This document shows, piece after piece, positions 56,356-64,000 of a stretch of DNA of 64,000 bases (position 1 is the first letter of the stretch; every line of letters begins with the position of its first letter). The notes beneath the pieces were generated by a model. It searched no databases, was not told the DNA's origin, and was given only the letters and a program-made list of their open reading frames with translations. Source of the stretch: Pseudohoeflea suaedae (GTDB lineage: Bacteria > Pseudomonadota > Alphaproteobacteria > Rhizobiales > Rhizobiaceae); assembly GCF_004354915.1 (NCBI RefSeq), contig NZ_SMSI01000004.1:62001-126000 (forward strand), in the 5' to 3' direction. The position numbers and the translations under genes were made by a program.

Positions 56356-57576
56356 TCAATCGCCCATCGTTTCGAGGCTGGCGTAGCTCTCGGGTTCTCC
56401 CTCGCCTTCGAACGGCGTCGACACCTCGACGAAATCATCCGGGTAGAACCCGTTGAAGCGGGTTCGGAGCGACAGCGAATAGGCGCCGATATGCCCGATC
56501 TCGATCCAGTCACCGGTATCGATCGTTTCAGGCAACCAGAACGGTCGCGACAGGATATCCACGGAATCGCAGGTCGCACCGCAGACACGGAACGGCACGA
56601 CCTTTTTCGGATCGCCGTTGCGTATCTTGCGCGCCGGGTCAGGGATGAAGCGTGCCGGCAGCGTGATCTTGCCGGTCCAGCTGTCCGAGAGGGACGCCCA
56701 TATGCCGTCATTGATGTAGAGCCGGCGCCCCTTCCGCAACATCACGCGGACGATGAGGGAGAAGGCCCGCGCGACGATCACCCGACCGGGTTCGGCGGTC
56801 AGCGGCATCTCATCGAACTCCCACTCCTTGATGTCGGAGCGAAGCCGCGACATCAGCTCCTCGAGCGAGGGCATGGGCTTTTGCTTGCGGGCCGGATCCT
56901 CGCCATAGGTCGCCGGAAATCCACCACCGACGTCGAGACCGGCGAGTTTGACGCCGGCACGGTTGCGGACCCAATCTGCCGAGCGCAATGCGGATTCATA
57001 GCTTTCCGCCTCCTCCACCTGGCTGCCGACATGGAAGCAGAGCCCCACCTTGAAGCCGATCCGGTCGAGCCGCTGGACCAGTTCGACCGCATGGCCCGGA
57101 GCGGCGCCGAACTTCTTCGACAATTCATAGGTCGCATGCGCCTTGGTCTGCAGCCGCACATAGATGGTGATCGAGCCGGGATCCAGGTCGAGCGCCCGCA
57201 CGATGCGCAGCACCTTGGCGATCTCGTCCTCGTGATCGAGCGACATGACGCGGATGCCGTAGGTCTCCAGCGCCAGGCGAATATCGGACTGCGCCTTGAC
57301 CGGATGCATGTAAAGCATCTCGGCGTCGGGCGAGGCTTCGCGCACGGCGGCGAACTCGCCCGGGGAGGCCACGTCGAAGATCTTCACCCCCGCCTCGACG
57401 AGATGCGAGAGCACCATCGGCTCGCCATTGGTCTTGACCGCGTAAGCCGTGTCGCCGGGAAACAGCGACATGAACTCTCTCGCGTCGGCCTTGAGGATCC
57501 CGGGACGGAAACAGTAAAGCGGATGATCGGGGCGGAGTTCGAGTGCGGCTTCCGTTCCGGTCGAGAATTTACGCAT
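56356..57576 (-). CDS. PLP-dependent ornithine/lysine-type decarboxylase (alanine racemase fold)
   Basis: This 406-residue group III decarboxylase should remove the alpha-carboxyl of ornithine, lysine or arginine in polyamine synthesis. Motifs are DTAYAVKTNGEPMVLSHLVE, with the PLP-binding lysine at about residue 49, IRVMSLDHEDEIAKVLRIVR, FKVGLCFHVGSQVEEAESYE, AGLDVGGGFPATYGEDPARK, TAEPGRVIVARAF, and RVCGATCDSVDIL where ODC usually has GPTCDSxD, so Gly-Ala replaces Gly-Pro. The ATG at 57576 has AGGGAG upstream; the longer frame adds 16 non-conserved residues. The substrate cannot be assigned from sequence. Confidence 0.85.
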   Translation of the reverse strand: MRKFSTGTEAALELRPDHPLYCFRPGILKADAREFMSLFPGDTAYAVKTNGEPMVLSHLVEAGVKIFDVASPGEFAAVREASPDAEMLYMHPVKAQSDIRLALETYGIRVMSLDHEDEIAKVLRIVRALDLDPGSITIYVRLQTKAHATYELSKKFGAAPGHAVELVQRLDRIGFKVGLCFHVGSQVEEAESYESALRSADWVRNRAGVKLAGLDVGGGFPATYGEDPARKQKPMPSLEELMSRLRSDIKEWEFDEMPLTAEPGRVIVARAFSLIVRVMLRKGRRLYINDGIWASLSDSWTGKITLPARFIPDPARKIRNGDPKKVVPFRVCGATCDSVDILSRPFWLPETIDTGDWIEIGHIGAYSLSLRTRFNGFYPDDFVEVSTPFEGEGEPESYASLETMGD

Positions 57577-57779
57577 GAAGTCTCCCTGATCTGCAGCCCG
57601 CTCGAGGCCTGCCATGTACCACATAGAGCATCGGACCGAGGCGTCGAGGCGCTTTTGAGCAACCTCTGATCAACCTATCAGCGGAATTGATTCCACCTTG
57701 CCTTTCAACGGCCATAGGATCGCGCAACAATCGCTCATGCAAGCCACCATTTCCGGTGCTTCGGGCAGGGAGAATTGGA

Positions 57780-58406
57780 ATGCTGAAAATACTTGGGCGG
57801 ACAACGTCCATCAACGTGCGCAAGGTATTGTGGGCCTGCGACTATCTCGGGCTTCAATACGAGCGCGAGGACTGGGGGCGCGGCGTGCGACCGACGTCAG
57901 AACCCGAATTCCTGGCCCTCAACCCCAATGCCCAGATCCCGGTTCTCATCGAAGGCGATTTCGTGCTCTGGGAAAGCCAGGCGATCCTGCGCTATCTCGC
58001 CACGACCGAAGGCGACAGCGCCCTGCTCCCACAGGAGATCCGGCCGCGCGCCATCGTCAACCAGTGGCTCGACTGGTACGCCACCGGGATGGGGCCGGCA
58101 ATGACCTATGGCTTTCATGCCCTCGGGCGGCAAACGGCAGGCTACGACGACCGTGCCCGGGTCGAAGATTCCGTGAAGTCGACGCGAAAATACCTCGACA
58201 TCCTCGAACAGACCTTCGAGGACCATCGGGCTTTCGTCGCCGGCGACACCTTCACTCTTGCCGATATTCCGGTGGCGCTCGGTCTCAACCGCTGGCGTGG
58301 CCTGCAGATCAAGGGAGAAACCGCCCGCCCCCGGCTCGAGCGCTATATGGAACGGATATCCGGCGTGCCGGGCTCGGTCCCCTGGTGCACCTCGAAGTTC
58401 GACTGA
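57780..58406 (+). CDS. Glutathione S-transferase
   Basis: The 208-residue product starts MLKILGRTTSINVRKVLWAC at the ATG at 57780 (AGGGAG upstream). It has the N-terminal thioredoxin-like domain with a Thr-Ser-Ile-Asn-Val-Arg-Lys-Val region and the conserved cis-Pro and gamma-Glu site in NAQIPVLIEGDFVLWESQAI then LRYLA. The all-helical C-terminal domain has FVAGDTFTLADIPVALGLNR. The active-site residue is likely Ser or Thr in TTSIN rather than Tyr, as in many bacterial GSTs. The role is probably detoxification or thiol handling. Confidence 0.9.
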   Translation: MLKILGRTTSINVRKVLWACDYLGLQYEREDWGRGVRPTSEPEFLALNPNAQIPVLIEGDFVLWESQAILRYLATTEGDSALLPQEIRPRAIVNQWLDWYATGMGPAMTYGFHALGRQTAGYDDRARVEDSVKSTRKYLDILEQTFEDHRAFVAGDTFTLADIPVALGLNRWRGLQIKGETARPRLERYMERISGVPGSVPWCTSKFD

Positions 58407-58494
58407 AACCGGCAAGCCATCCGATTCCGGGTGGCGCTTCCGACGGAGTTCGGTCAATGCTGCCGCCACATTCCTCGCAAGGCATTGACCGTTC

Positions 58495-59439
58495 ATGACA
58501 CGTCCCATCACATCGCCCTCACCATCAACCGCAACGCCTGCATCGATGGATCTCGCCACCTGGGCGATGCTGATTGCACTCGGCCTGATCTGGGGCGGCT
58601 CGTTCTTCTTCGCCCGTATTGCGGTTCAGCACATTCCGCCCCTCACGCTCGTGCTCTGCCGCGTCCTGCTTGCGGCCGCGGCGCTGCATCTCGCCTTCGG
58701 CCGCATGACCGGCTTCTACGCGACGCTGAAAGCCCGCGCGCCGGAACTCCTTCTTCTCGGCATCATCAACAATGCCATCCCCTTCACCCTGATATTTGCG
58801 GGCCAGACCGTGATCGGTGCCGGTCTCGCCTCGATCCTGAACGCCACCACACCCTTGTGGACCGTGCTGGTGGCGCAGGTTTTCACGGATGACGAGAAGA
58901 TCACGATCACCAAGCTTTTCGGTTGCGCGCTGGGGCTTGCGGGCGTGGTTCTGCTGATCGGCCCCGCCGCGCTCGATCATACCGATACGCCCGTCTGGCC
59001 GCTGCTCGCCATTCTCGGAGCGGCGCTCTCCTACGGTTTCGCCGCCACCTGGGGCAAGCGCTTCCGGGGCGTTCCGCCACGCATGGTCGCCGCGGGGCAA
59101 TTGACTGCATCGAGCCTTGTCATGTTGCCGCTGGCGCTGATCATAGACCGACCCTGGACGCTGCCGGCCCCGCCCCTCGATACCGTCCTGGCAACGATCG
59201 CGCTTGCGCTTCTGTCGACCGCCTTCGCCTATATTCTCTTCTTCCGCATTCTCGCCCGCGCGGGTGCGACCGGCACCTCCCTGGTCACGCTGCTGGTTCC
59301 GCCGGCGGCAATCCTGCTTGGCGTCCTGTTTCTGGGCGAGAACCTGTCGATAACCGAACTTGCCGGCCTCGCCCTGATTGCCGTCGGGCTTCTGACACTC
59401 GACAATCGGTTGAGACGGCGCGGCCGACACGCCGCGTGA
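58495..59439 (+). CDS. EamA/DMT family transporter
   Basis: The 314-residue inner-membrane protein has ten hydrophobic segments in two EamA repeats, such as LIWGGSFFFARIAVQHIPPL, AIVNNAIPFTLIFAGQTVIG-like block, and GTSLVTLLVPPAAILLGVLF, GENLSITELAGLALIAVGLL, the last being the typical EamA close. The Ser/Thr-rich N-terminal 17 residues are not membrane-like, and an internal ATG at 58546 (MDLATWAMLIALGLIWGG) is an alternative start. The gene is on the same strand as the GST before it and the amidase after it. Substrate is unknown. Confidence 0.84.
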   Translation: MTRPITSPSPSTATPASMDLATWAMLIALGLIWGGSFFFARIAVQHIPPLTLVLCRVLLAAAALHLAFGRMTGFYATLKARAPELLLLGIINNAIPFTLIFAGQTVIGAGLASILNATTPLWTVLVAQVFTDDEKITITKLFGCALGLAGVVLLIGPAALDHTDTPVWPLLAILGAALSYGFAATWGKRFRGVPPRMVAAGQLTASSLVMLPLALIIDRPWTLPAPPLDTVLATIALALLSTAFAYILFFRILARAGATGTSLVTLLVPPAAILLGVLFLGENLSITELAGLALIAVGLLTLDNRLRRRGRHAA

Positions 59440-59481
59440 CAGCGGCTCTGCGGAGCCGCGATCTTTTCGGGGGGAAGACCG

Positions 59482-60738
59482 GTGGCAGGACAGATGATGT
59501 CACTCGCCGCACTCGTGGCAGCGCGTGAGAGCGGCAGGCAGGAACCAGATCAGATGGTGGAACTGGCGCGGGACGCAGCCCGCCGCCACGACAGTGAGAT
59601 CAAGGCATTCAGCCATCTGGCCGAGAACCCGGCAATACCGCGCGAAGGCCCCCTTGCCGGCGTGGCGATCGGGGTGAAGGACATTCTCGATACATTCGAC
59701 ATGCCCACCACCTACGGATCGGACATCTACGCCGGGTACCGGCCGAAAACCGATGCGGCGATCGTTGCGCTCGCACGCCGACGGGGCGCAACCATTCTCG
59801 GCAAGACCGTGACCACCGAATTCGCCTATTTCGACGCCGGCCCAACCGTCAACCCGCATGACCACGCGCACACGCCGGGAGGCTCCTCGTCCGGATCCGC
59901 GGCAGCCATCGCAGCCGGGATGATCCCCGCCGCAATCGGCGCCCAGACCGGCGGCTCGGTCATTCGTCCGGCATCCTTCTGCGGGGTGGCCGGCTACAAG
60001 CCGAGCTATCGGCTTCTGCCTTCGACGGGCATGAAGCACTTCGCGCCGTCCCTCGACACGGTGGGGCTGTTTGCGGCGAGCATCGCCGATGTCGCGCTGT
60101 TCGCCCATCTGCTCACCGGCCGGCCGCTCAATCCGGAACCGGTGGAGCCGGCGACGACCCGCGTCGGCATTTATTTCTGTGCGGAGCTGGAAAGCGCGGA
60201 TCCGGAGATGCAGCAAGCGCTGGAGCGCGCGGCCGAGGCCGCCACGGCGGCAGGCTTCCTGCTGATGGCCGTCAGCGAACCGGAGGAGAATGCCCGCGCC
60301 CGCCAGGCCCACACGACGCTCCAGAACTATGAGGCCGGCATGAGCTGCGGGCCGGATCTCGCTCTCTACGAAGAGCGGATGGGCAAGAAGCTCGTCGCGA
60401 CGGTGAAGGAGGGCATCGCTATTCCGCCCTCGGTCTATGACGATGCGCGACGGGCGGCCAAGCGCGGACGCGGTGCGACCCGCAAGCTCTTCGACGAGGT
60501 GGACATCCTGCTCACCCCGTCCGCACCGGGTGCTGCGCCCGAAGGCCTGTCGTTCACCGGCGATCCGCGCTTCAACAAGCTGTGGACGCTGATGGGCACG
60601 CCGACGGTTAACATCCCGTGTTTCAAGACGAAATCGGGGCTGCCCCTCGGCATTCAGGCGGTCGCCCGCTTCGGGAAGGATCGCGAGCTTCTCTCGGTGG
60701 CAATGGCCCTCGAGCAGGCTTTCGCGGAGCGCGGCTGA
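59482..60738 (+). CDS. Amidase, amidase-signature family
   Basis: The 418-residue protein has the amidase signature: GVKDILDTFDMPTTYGSDIY with the catalytic lysine, PGGSSSGSAAAIAAGM with the cis-serine, and QTGGSVIRPASFCGVAGYK with the nucleophilic serine. These three form the Ser-cisSer-Lys triad. The C-terminal part has no GatA-specific features, so a stand-alone hydrolase of amides is likely rather than the Glu-tRNA amidotransferase subunit. The start is a GTG at 59482, preceded by GGGGGAAGACC; an ATG four codons in is an alternative. The natural substrate cannot be read from sequence. Confidence 0.88.
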   Translation: MAGQMMSLAALVAARESGRQEPDQMVELARDAARRHDSEIKAFSHLAENPAIPREGPLAGVAIGVKDILDTFDMPTTYGSDIYAGYRPKTDAAIVALARRRGATILGKTVTTEFAYFDAGPTVNPHDHAHTPGGSSSGSAAAIAAGMIPAAIGAQTGGSVIRPASFCGVAGYKPSYRLLPSTGMKHFAPSLDTVGLFAASIADVALFAHLLTGRPLNPEPVEPATTRVGIYFCAELESADPEMQQALERAAEAATAAGFLLMAVSEPEENARARQAHTTLQNYEAGMSCGPDLALYEERMGKKLVATVKEGIAIPPSVYDDARRAAKRGRGATRKLFDEVDILLTPSAPGAAPEGLSFTGDPRFNKLWTLMGTPTVNIPCFKTKSGLPLGIQAVARFGKDRELLSVAMALEQAFAERG

Positions 60739-60954
60739 AGGTTAATGCCCGAGGCGCCCCGTGCGTAAGCCTCCGCCGACTGATTTTAACTCCTAATAAA
60801 TTATTAAGCTGGCTGTTTCCCGCGGACTTTCATGAGCTTAGGTATTTTTGCTGAGCGAATTTTCCACGTTATCACTGCATTGCAGCATAATTTTCGCTTT
60901 CCTCGCGCCCGCCTCACACCTTAATATGTTCTTACCAACGCAAGGAGGACCGCG

Positions 60955-61032
60955 ATGGGGTTTACACAATCTGTCAATGCCCTAGTGATCTGTGCTGCGT
61001 TCATCTTCGTCGGAGCCATGCTCTTTATCTGA
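60955..61032 (+). CDS. Putative 25-residue membrane peptide
   Basis: A 26-codon frame (25 residues plus stop) begins with an ATG at 60955, exactly 6 bases after a perfect AAGGAGG at 60942-60948. The product starts MGFTQSVNALVICAAF and continues as one uninterrupted hydrophobic helix (ALVICAAFIFVGAMLFI) with a short polar N-terminus, so a single-pass inner-membrane peptide is predicted. A strong terminator follows after 57 bases, so it has its own short transcript. I do not know a named family. Expression is supported only by the ribosome binding site, the fixed spacing and the terminator. Confidence 0.6.
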   Translation: MGFTQSVNALVICAAFIFVGAMLFI

Positions 61033-61089
61033 GGCTCACCCCGTCCCCCCAAAAGTGACGAAGAAGAGAAACGACAAAAAAATGCAGGG

Positions 61090-61118
61090 AGGCAGGAGCG
61101 CGATGCTCCTGCCTTTTT
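61090..61118 (+). terminator. Terminator after the small membrane peptide gene
   Basis: AGGCAGGAGC pairs with GCTCCTGCCT around a 5-base loop, followed directly by TTTTT. On the opposite strand the stem is followed by a T-run too, so it may also terminate metF transcription from the other side. Confidence 0.8.
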
Positions 61119-61153
61119 GTTTGCCCTGAATTGCGGTGCGCATTCGGCGCGGG

Positions 61154-62071
61154 TCAGGCCGCTGCGTGAATACCGTTATTGCCATTGCTGCCGTTGCCGC
61201 GCAGCCCGAGAAGATGGCAGATTGCGTAGACGAGCTTGGCCCGGTTCATCGTGTAGAAGTGGAACTCGTCGACGCCACGCTCGACCAGATCATAGACCTG
61301 TTCGGCTGCAACCGCCGTTGCCACCATGGCGCGGGTCTCCGGATCGTTCTCCAGCCCCTCGAAACGCCGTGCCAGCAGTTCCGGCACCGAAGCGCCGCAC
61401 ATGTCGGCGAAACGGGCAACCTGCGCGAAATTGTGGATCGGCATGATGCCCGGCACGATCGGGATGAAGATGCCAGCCTTGCGAACGCGTTCCACGTAAC
61501 GCTCGTAAGCGTCGTTGTCGTAGAAGAACTGGGTCAAGGCGCGCGTTGCCCCGGCATCGACCTTGCGCTTGAGGAGATCGATATCGAGCGCGAAGTCGGG
61601 GCTTTCCGGGTGCTTTTCCGGATAGGCCGCGACGGAGATTTCGAAATCGCCGAGTTCCCGCAGCCCTCCGACAAGCGCTGCCGAGTTCTCGTACCCGCCG
61701 GGATGCGGACGGTATTTGGCCCCGACACCTTCGCTCGGGTCGCCGCGCAGCGCCACGAAATGCTTGACGCCCGCCCCGGCAAACTCGCGAGCCACCTCGT
61801 CCACCTCGTCGCGGCTTGCCTCCACGCATGTCAGATGCGCGGCGGGCGCGAGATCGGTTTCCTTGATGATGCGCGAAACCGTGTTCAGCGTCGGCTGCTT
61901 GGTGGAACCACCCGCGCCGTAGGTCACCGACACGAAATCCGGATTGAACGGCGCGAGCCGCGAAATGCTCTCCCAGAGCTGGCCTTCCATGTCGCCGTTC
62001 TTCGGCGGAAAGAACTCGAAGGACACCTTGATGCGACCGGCAAGCGTGGGGGAATCGAAACGGGTTGGCAT
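61154..62071 (-). CDS. metF: 5,10-methylenetetrahydrofolate reductase MetF
   Basis: MetF reduces methylene-THF to methyl-THF with FAD, supplying the methyl group for methionine synthesis. The 305-residue protein has KVSFEFFPPKNGDMEGQLWE near the N-terminus (active-site Glu in the FEFFPP motif), FVSVTYGAGGSTKQPTLNTV, VKHFVALRGDPSEGVGAKYR, ATRALTQFFYDNDAYERYVE and VDEFHFYTMNRAKLVYAICH at the C-terminal end. It lies 1 base downstream of the ArsR-methyltransferase gene, so they form one operon, presumably under the palindrome upstream. Confidence 0.96.
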   Translation of the reverse strand: MPTRFDSPTLAGRIKVSFEFFPPKNGDMEGQLWESISRLAPFNPDFVSVTYGAGGSTKQPTLNTVSRIIKETDLAPAAHLTCVEASRDEVDEVAREFAGAGVKHFVALRGDPSEGVGAKYRPHPGGYENSAALVGGLRELGDFEISVAAYPEKHPESPDFALDIDLLKRKVDAGATRALTQFFYDNDAYERYVERVRKAGIFIPIVPGIMPIHNFAQVARFADMCGASVPELLARRFEGLENDPETRAMVATAVAAEQVYDLVERGVDEFHFYTMNRAKLVYAICHLLGLRGNGSNGNNGIHAAA

Positions 62072-62072
62072 A

Positions 62073-63083
62073 TCAGGCGGTCCCTGTGGAGAGTATCGAA
62101 GGCCTGGCTATCAGCAGACGGGGATCGCGTGCCAACCAGAGCGTGACTGTCAGCGCGCCGTCATTTTGCGGATCGGGCGGCAGATCGGTGATTTCCTCGA
62201 GCGCAAGGCCGGCCTGCACCAGCCATTCGGCCACGCTCTCGTGGCTGAAGCCGAGGCGCGCATGCGCATGTTCCGAGCGCAGTTCCTCGTGCGCGTGAGG
62301 TGCGAAGTCGATCACCATCAGCCGGCCGCCGGGCGCCAGCATGCGCGCGGCTTCGGTGATCGCCGGCGCCGGGTCCTGCAGGAAATGCAGCACCTGATGG
62401 ATGGTGATGACGTCGAACTCGTCATTGTCGAGCGGCAGGTTGTAGATGTCGCCTTGCCGGACGGAGGCGTGGTTGATGCCCGCTTCGTCGAGCTGGGTCC
62501 GCGCGATCGACAGCATGTCGCGGCTGGCATCCACGCCGATGGCCCGGCGATACTTGTCCGACAGCAATTCCAGCATCCGGCCGGTGCCGGTGCCCAGATC
62601 AAGAAGCGCGTTGAAGGGATTGCGGCCGAGAAGCCTGAGAATTTCCGCTTCCACCTGATCCTCGGGCACATGCAGCTTGCGCAGCTCGTTCCAGCCTTCC
62701 GCATTGGCTGAGAAATAGGCCTGCGCGCGATCGGCCCGCACCTGCTTGATGGCCTTCAGCCGTTCGGCGTCACGATTGAGAACGGTGTCGGAATTCGCAG
62801 TAGCCTCGAGCACGTGATTGACGAGCTTTGCGCGCAATCCGTCTTCCATGAGCCGGAAATAGGCCCAGGCGCCTTCCTGATAGCGCTCGACCAGGCGCGC
62901 CTCGCCCAGAAGCTTCAGATGGCGCGAGATGCGCGGCTGGGACTGGCCGAGAATTTCCGTCATTTCCGAAACCGTGAGGTCTCCCGCAGCCAGAAGCGCG
63001 ATCAGGCGAAGCCGCGTCGGTTCGCCGGCCGCCTTGAGCACTTCCACGCTTTCGTCCAGACTGAGAGGTGACTGAGACAGCAT
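62073..63083 (-). CDS. ArsR family regulator fused to a SAM methyltransferase domain
   Basis: The 336-residue protein joins an N-terminal ArsR winged helix (residues about 8-80, AAGEPTRLRLIALLAAGDLT and SQPRISRHLKLLGEARLVER) to a class I methyltransferase domain beginning near FNALLDLGTGTGRMLELLSD (Gly-rich SAM loop), with DVITIHQVLHFLQDPAPAI and GGRLMVIDFAPH. In rhizobia such proteins lie upstream of metF and are thought to sense SAM or SAH to control methionine genes. A perfect inverted repeat 16 bases upstream of its start is the probable operator for autoregulation and metF control. Whether the methyltransferase domain is active or only a SAM sensor is unknown. Confidence 0.9.
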   Translation of the reverse strand: MLSQSPLSLDESVEVLKAAGEPTRLRLIALLAAGDLTVSEMTEILGQSQPRISRHLKLLGEARLVERYQEGAWAYFRLMEDGLRAKLVNHVLEATANSDTVLNRDAERLKAIKQVRADRAQAYFSANAEGWNELRKLHVPEDQVEAEILRLLGRNPFNALLDLGTGTGRMLELLSDKYRRAIGVDASRDMLSIARTQLDEAGINHASVRQGDIYNLPLDNDEFDVITIHQVLHFLQDPAPAITEAARMLAPGGRLMVIDFAPHAHEELRSEHAHARLGFSHESVAEWLVQAGLALEEITDLPPDPQNDGALTVTLWLARDPRLLIARPSILSTGTA

Positions 63084-63098
63084 GCTTACTCCACAAAC

Positions 63099-63120
63099 GA
63101 TATAAACATATCTTTATATC
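63099..63120. promoter_or_regulatory. Perfect palindrome upstream of the ArsR-metF operon
   Basis: GATATAAA and TTTATATC form perfect 8-base arms around the 6-base centre CATATC. The site lies 16-37 bases upstream of the ATG at 63083, overlapping where a promoter or start site must be. An AT-rich palindrome of this size fits an ArsR-type operator controlling methionine/SAM genes. Confidence 0.65.
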
Positions 63121-63236
63121 ATTTGAAAAAAGCTCGCAAGTCTCGCGTCGCGACGGGGCCATTTTTTGCCGCACGACACCTGAGCGCGCAGCTGCGCTGG
63201 CGCCGAACTCAGAACATATCCGTGTTAGGGACGGAC

Positions 63237-63875
63237 TTAAGGACGATAGATCCACTGGTCGGGGATCGCGGCAGTGATCTCTTCGCCCCTCTCGATCACG
63301 CCGGGCTTTTCGACACGCACCACCAGCCCGCGCCGCTTCCTCGCATTGGCGGGGAAGGCCAGCGCCAGTTCCGTCTGGTCGCGATCCGGATAATGGGAGG
63401 CGATGGACGCGCCGGAGAACTTGCACGGCACATTGGCGCCGTCGACCCGGAGGGTGACCCCGCCCTCGAAGAAGAGCTGCGTGCGCGGCGGCAGGAGCGA
63501 CAGAAGCCGCAAGCCTTCGATCACCATATTGGCGCCGATCCATTCGGGCTCGATGCGCTCGATCCCCATCAGCCCGGCGACATGCGCCATCTCGTCCTCG
63601 GCGACAAGCGTCAGCTGCCGCTCGTTGCACATTTCGGTGCCGCGCGGATACCAGGGCTCGCGGCTGCCGGACTTGCGCGAGTGACCGTAATGATAGTCCC
63701 CGACGATGCCGGCAATCTCGACCTCGAGCCGATCCACCTCCACCGTCTGCATCTCGTTTCCGGGCGCGGCGAGCAGCTTGACAGCCCGCGCCTTGAGCCG
63801 ACGACCGGGCACGATCTCCGGATGCTCCATGTCGAGTTCGGGAAAGAGGGAAGACCTCTCGGTTTGAATGCTCAT
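63237..63875 (-). CDS. MOSC domain protein
   Basis: MOSC domains occur in molybdenum-cofactor sulphurases and in related proteins that carry sulfur to metal sites. The 212-residue protein starts MSIQTERSSLFPELDMEHPE (an internal ATG gives MEHPEIVPGR as an alternative start). It has IVGDYHYGHSRKSGSREPWY, ERQLTLVAEDEMAHVAGLMG with IEPEWIGANMVIEGL, and the conserved Cys in GANVPCKFSGASIASHYPDR. The YiiM-like branch has this short layout. The stop is 153 bases upstream of the ArsR gene start. Cytoplasmic, with substrate unknown. Confidence 0.87.
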   Translation of the reverse strand: MSIQTERSSLFPELDMEHPEIVPGRRLKARAVKLLAAPGNEMQTVEVDRLEVEIAGIVGDYHYGHSRKSGSREPWYPRGTEMCNERQLTLVAEDEMAHVAGLMGIERIEPEWIGANMVIEGLRLLSLLPPRTQLFFEGGVTLRVDGANVPCKFSGASIASHYPDRDQTELALAFPANARKRRGLVVRVEKPGVIERGEEITAAIPDQWIYRP

Positions 63876-63991
63876 GGCGCGGCTCCGGCAGCGGTAAAAC
63901 TCACAACCGCAAGGCTATAGGTGGAAGTCCGCTGATGGAATAGCGCGATTTTTTGATGTGTGGATCGGGAGCCGGTTGAGAGGAAAGCGAC

Positions 63992-64000
63992 ATGACCTCA
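63992..64000 (+). CDS. Start of an unidentified plus-strand gene, truncated
   Basis: ATGACCTCA follows GAGAGGAAAGCGAC, a good ribosome binding site. Only three codons are in the window, so the product cannot be named. Its own promoter may lie in the 100 bases before it. Confidence 0.35.

Noticed and set aside
56013-56711. Longer start for the small membrane protein gene
   Set aside because: The added 151 residues are arginine- and serine-rich shadow coding over the decarboxylase gene; the hydrophobic protein begins at the ATG at 56258.
60781-60815. CtrA-like site upstream of the small membrane peptide
   Set aside because: TTAA-N7-TAAA has a mismatch in the core and sits in A/T-rich sequence where such matches are expected by chance.

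Overview
The window is a high-GC, gene-dense stretch of an alphaproteobacterial chromosome, most likely Hyphomicrobiales (Rhizobiales). The pointers are an FtsZ with a very long Pro/Ala/Gln-rich linker, an alphaproteobacterial RNase P RNA, CtrA-like TTAA-N7-TTAA boxes, an ArsR-methyltransferase gene next to metF, a meso-DAP-type MurE and TRAP transporters. The genus cannot be fixed from the sequence. Nearly everything is ordinary vertically inherited chromosome: no IS, prophage, CRISPR, tRNA or rRNA was seen.

Layout. 1-3.0 kb: end of an AzlC-type permease, the phosphate transporter pit with a near-perfect PHO box, and a Crp/Fnr regulator. 3.1-11 kb: ligA, azoR with a divergent LysR gene, an unknown ORF, a YdeI-like protein, recN and bamD. 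11.1-32.8 kb: the division and cell-wall (dcw) cluster on the minus strand, read from mraZ: rsmH, ftsL, ftsI, murE, murF, murD, ftsW, murG, murC, murB, then ddlB, ftsQ, ftsA, ftsZ and lpxC. Two things stand out. The mraY gene normally found between murF and murD is absent, because those genes overlap by 4 bases. In addition, about 2.6 kb separates murB from ddlB; it holds a diguanylate cyclase, rpsU with a hairpin-rich leader, a Lys/Ala-rich small protein and the decayed end of an SGNH/acyltransferase gene. Upstream of mraZ are four TGGG repeats at exact 10-bp spacing (MraZ-type operator) and a CtrA-like box.

33.2-39.1 kb: a decayed LysR 3' end abutting rnpB, a membrane PQQ-dependent dehydrogenase, then a lytic transglycosylase lipoprotein, an N-acetylmuramoyl-L-alanine amidase and a TerB/DnaJ-domain protein. 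39.2-49 kb: a DMT exporter, a TRAP transporter operon with its own MarR-type regulator, and a divergent 5-oxoprolinase-type HyuA-HyuB fusion. A perfect inverted repeat sits between the two operons and supplies a -35-like hexamer to each side. Next is a degenerate GGDEF-EAL protein. 49-64 kb: a GH25 lysozyme-like lipoprotein, an MltB-type transglycosylase, a Kef-type antiporter, a second TRAP operon, a small membrane protein, a PLP decarboxylase, a GST, another DMT exporter, an amidase, a previously uncalled 25-residue membrane peptide with a perfect Shine-Dalgarno and a terminator, metF with its ArsR-methyltransferase neighbour and a perfect operator-like palindrome, and a MOSC protein.

Functionally the window is dominated by envelope building: peptidoglycan precursor synthesis, the divisome, lipid A, outer-membrane protein assembly, and at least four peptidoglycan hydrolases. 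Around it are solute uptake systems and DNA ligation/repair genes. I see no obvious new defence or mobile system. The best leads are the missing mraY, the small membrane peptide, the structured rpsU leader and several unassigned operators.
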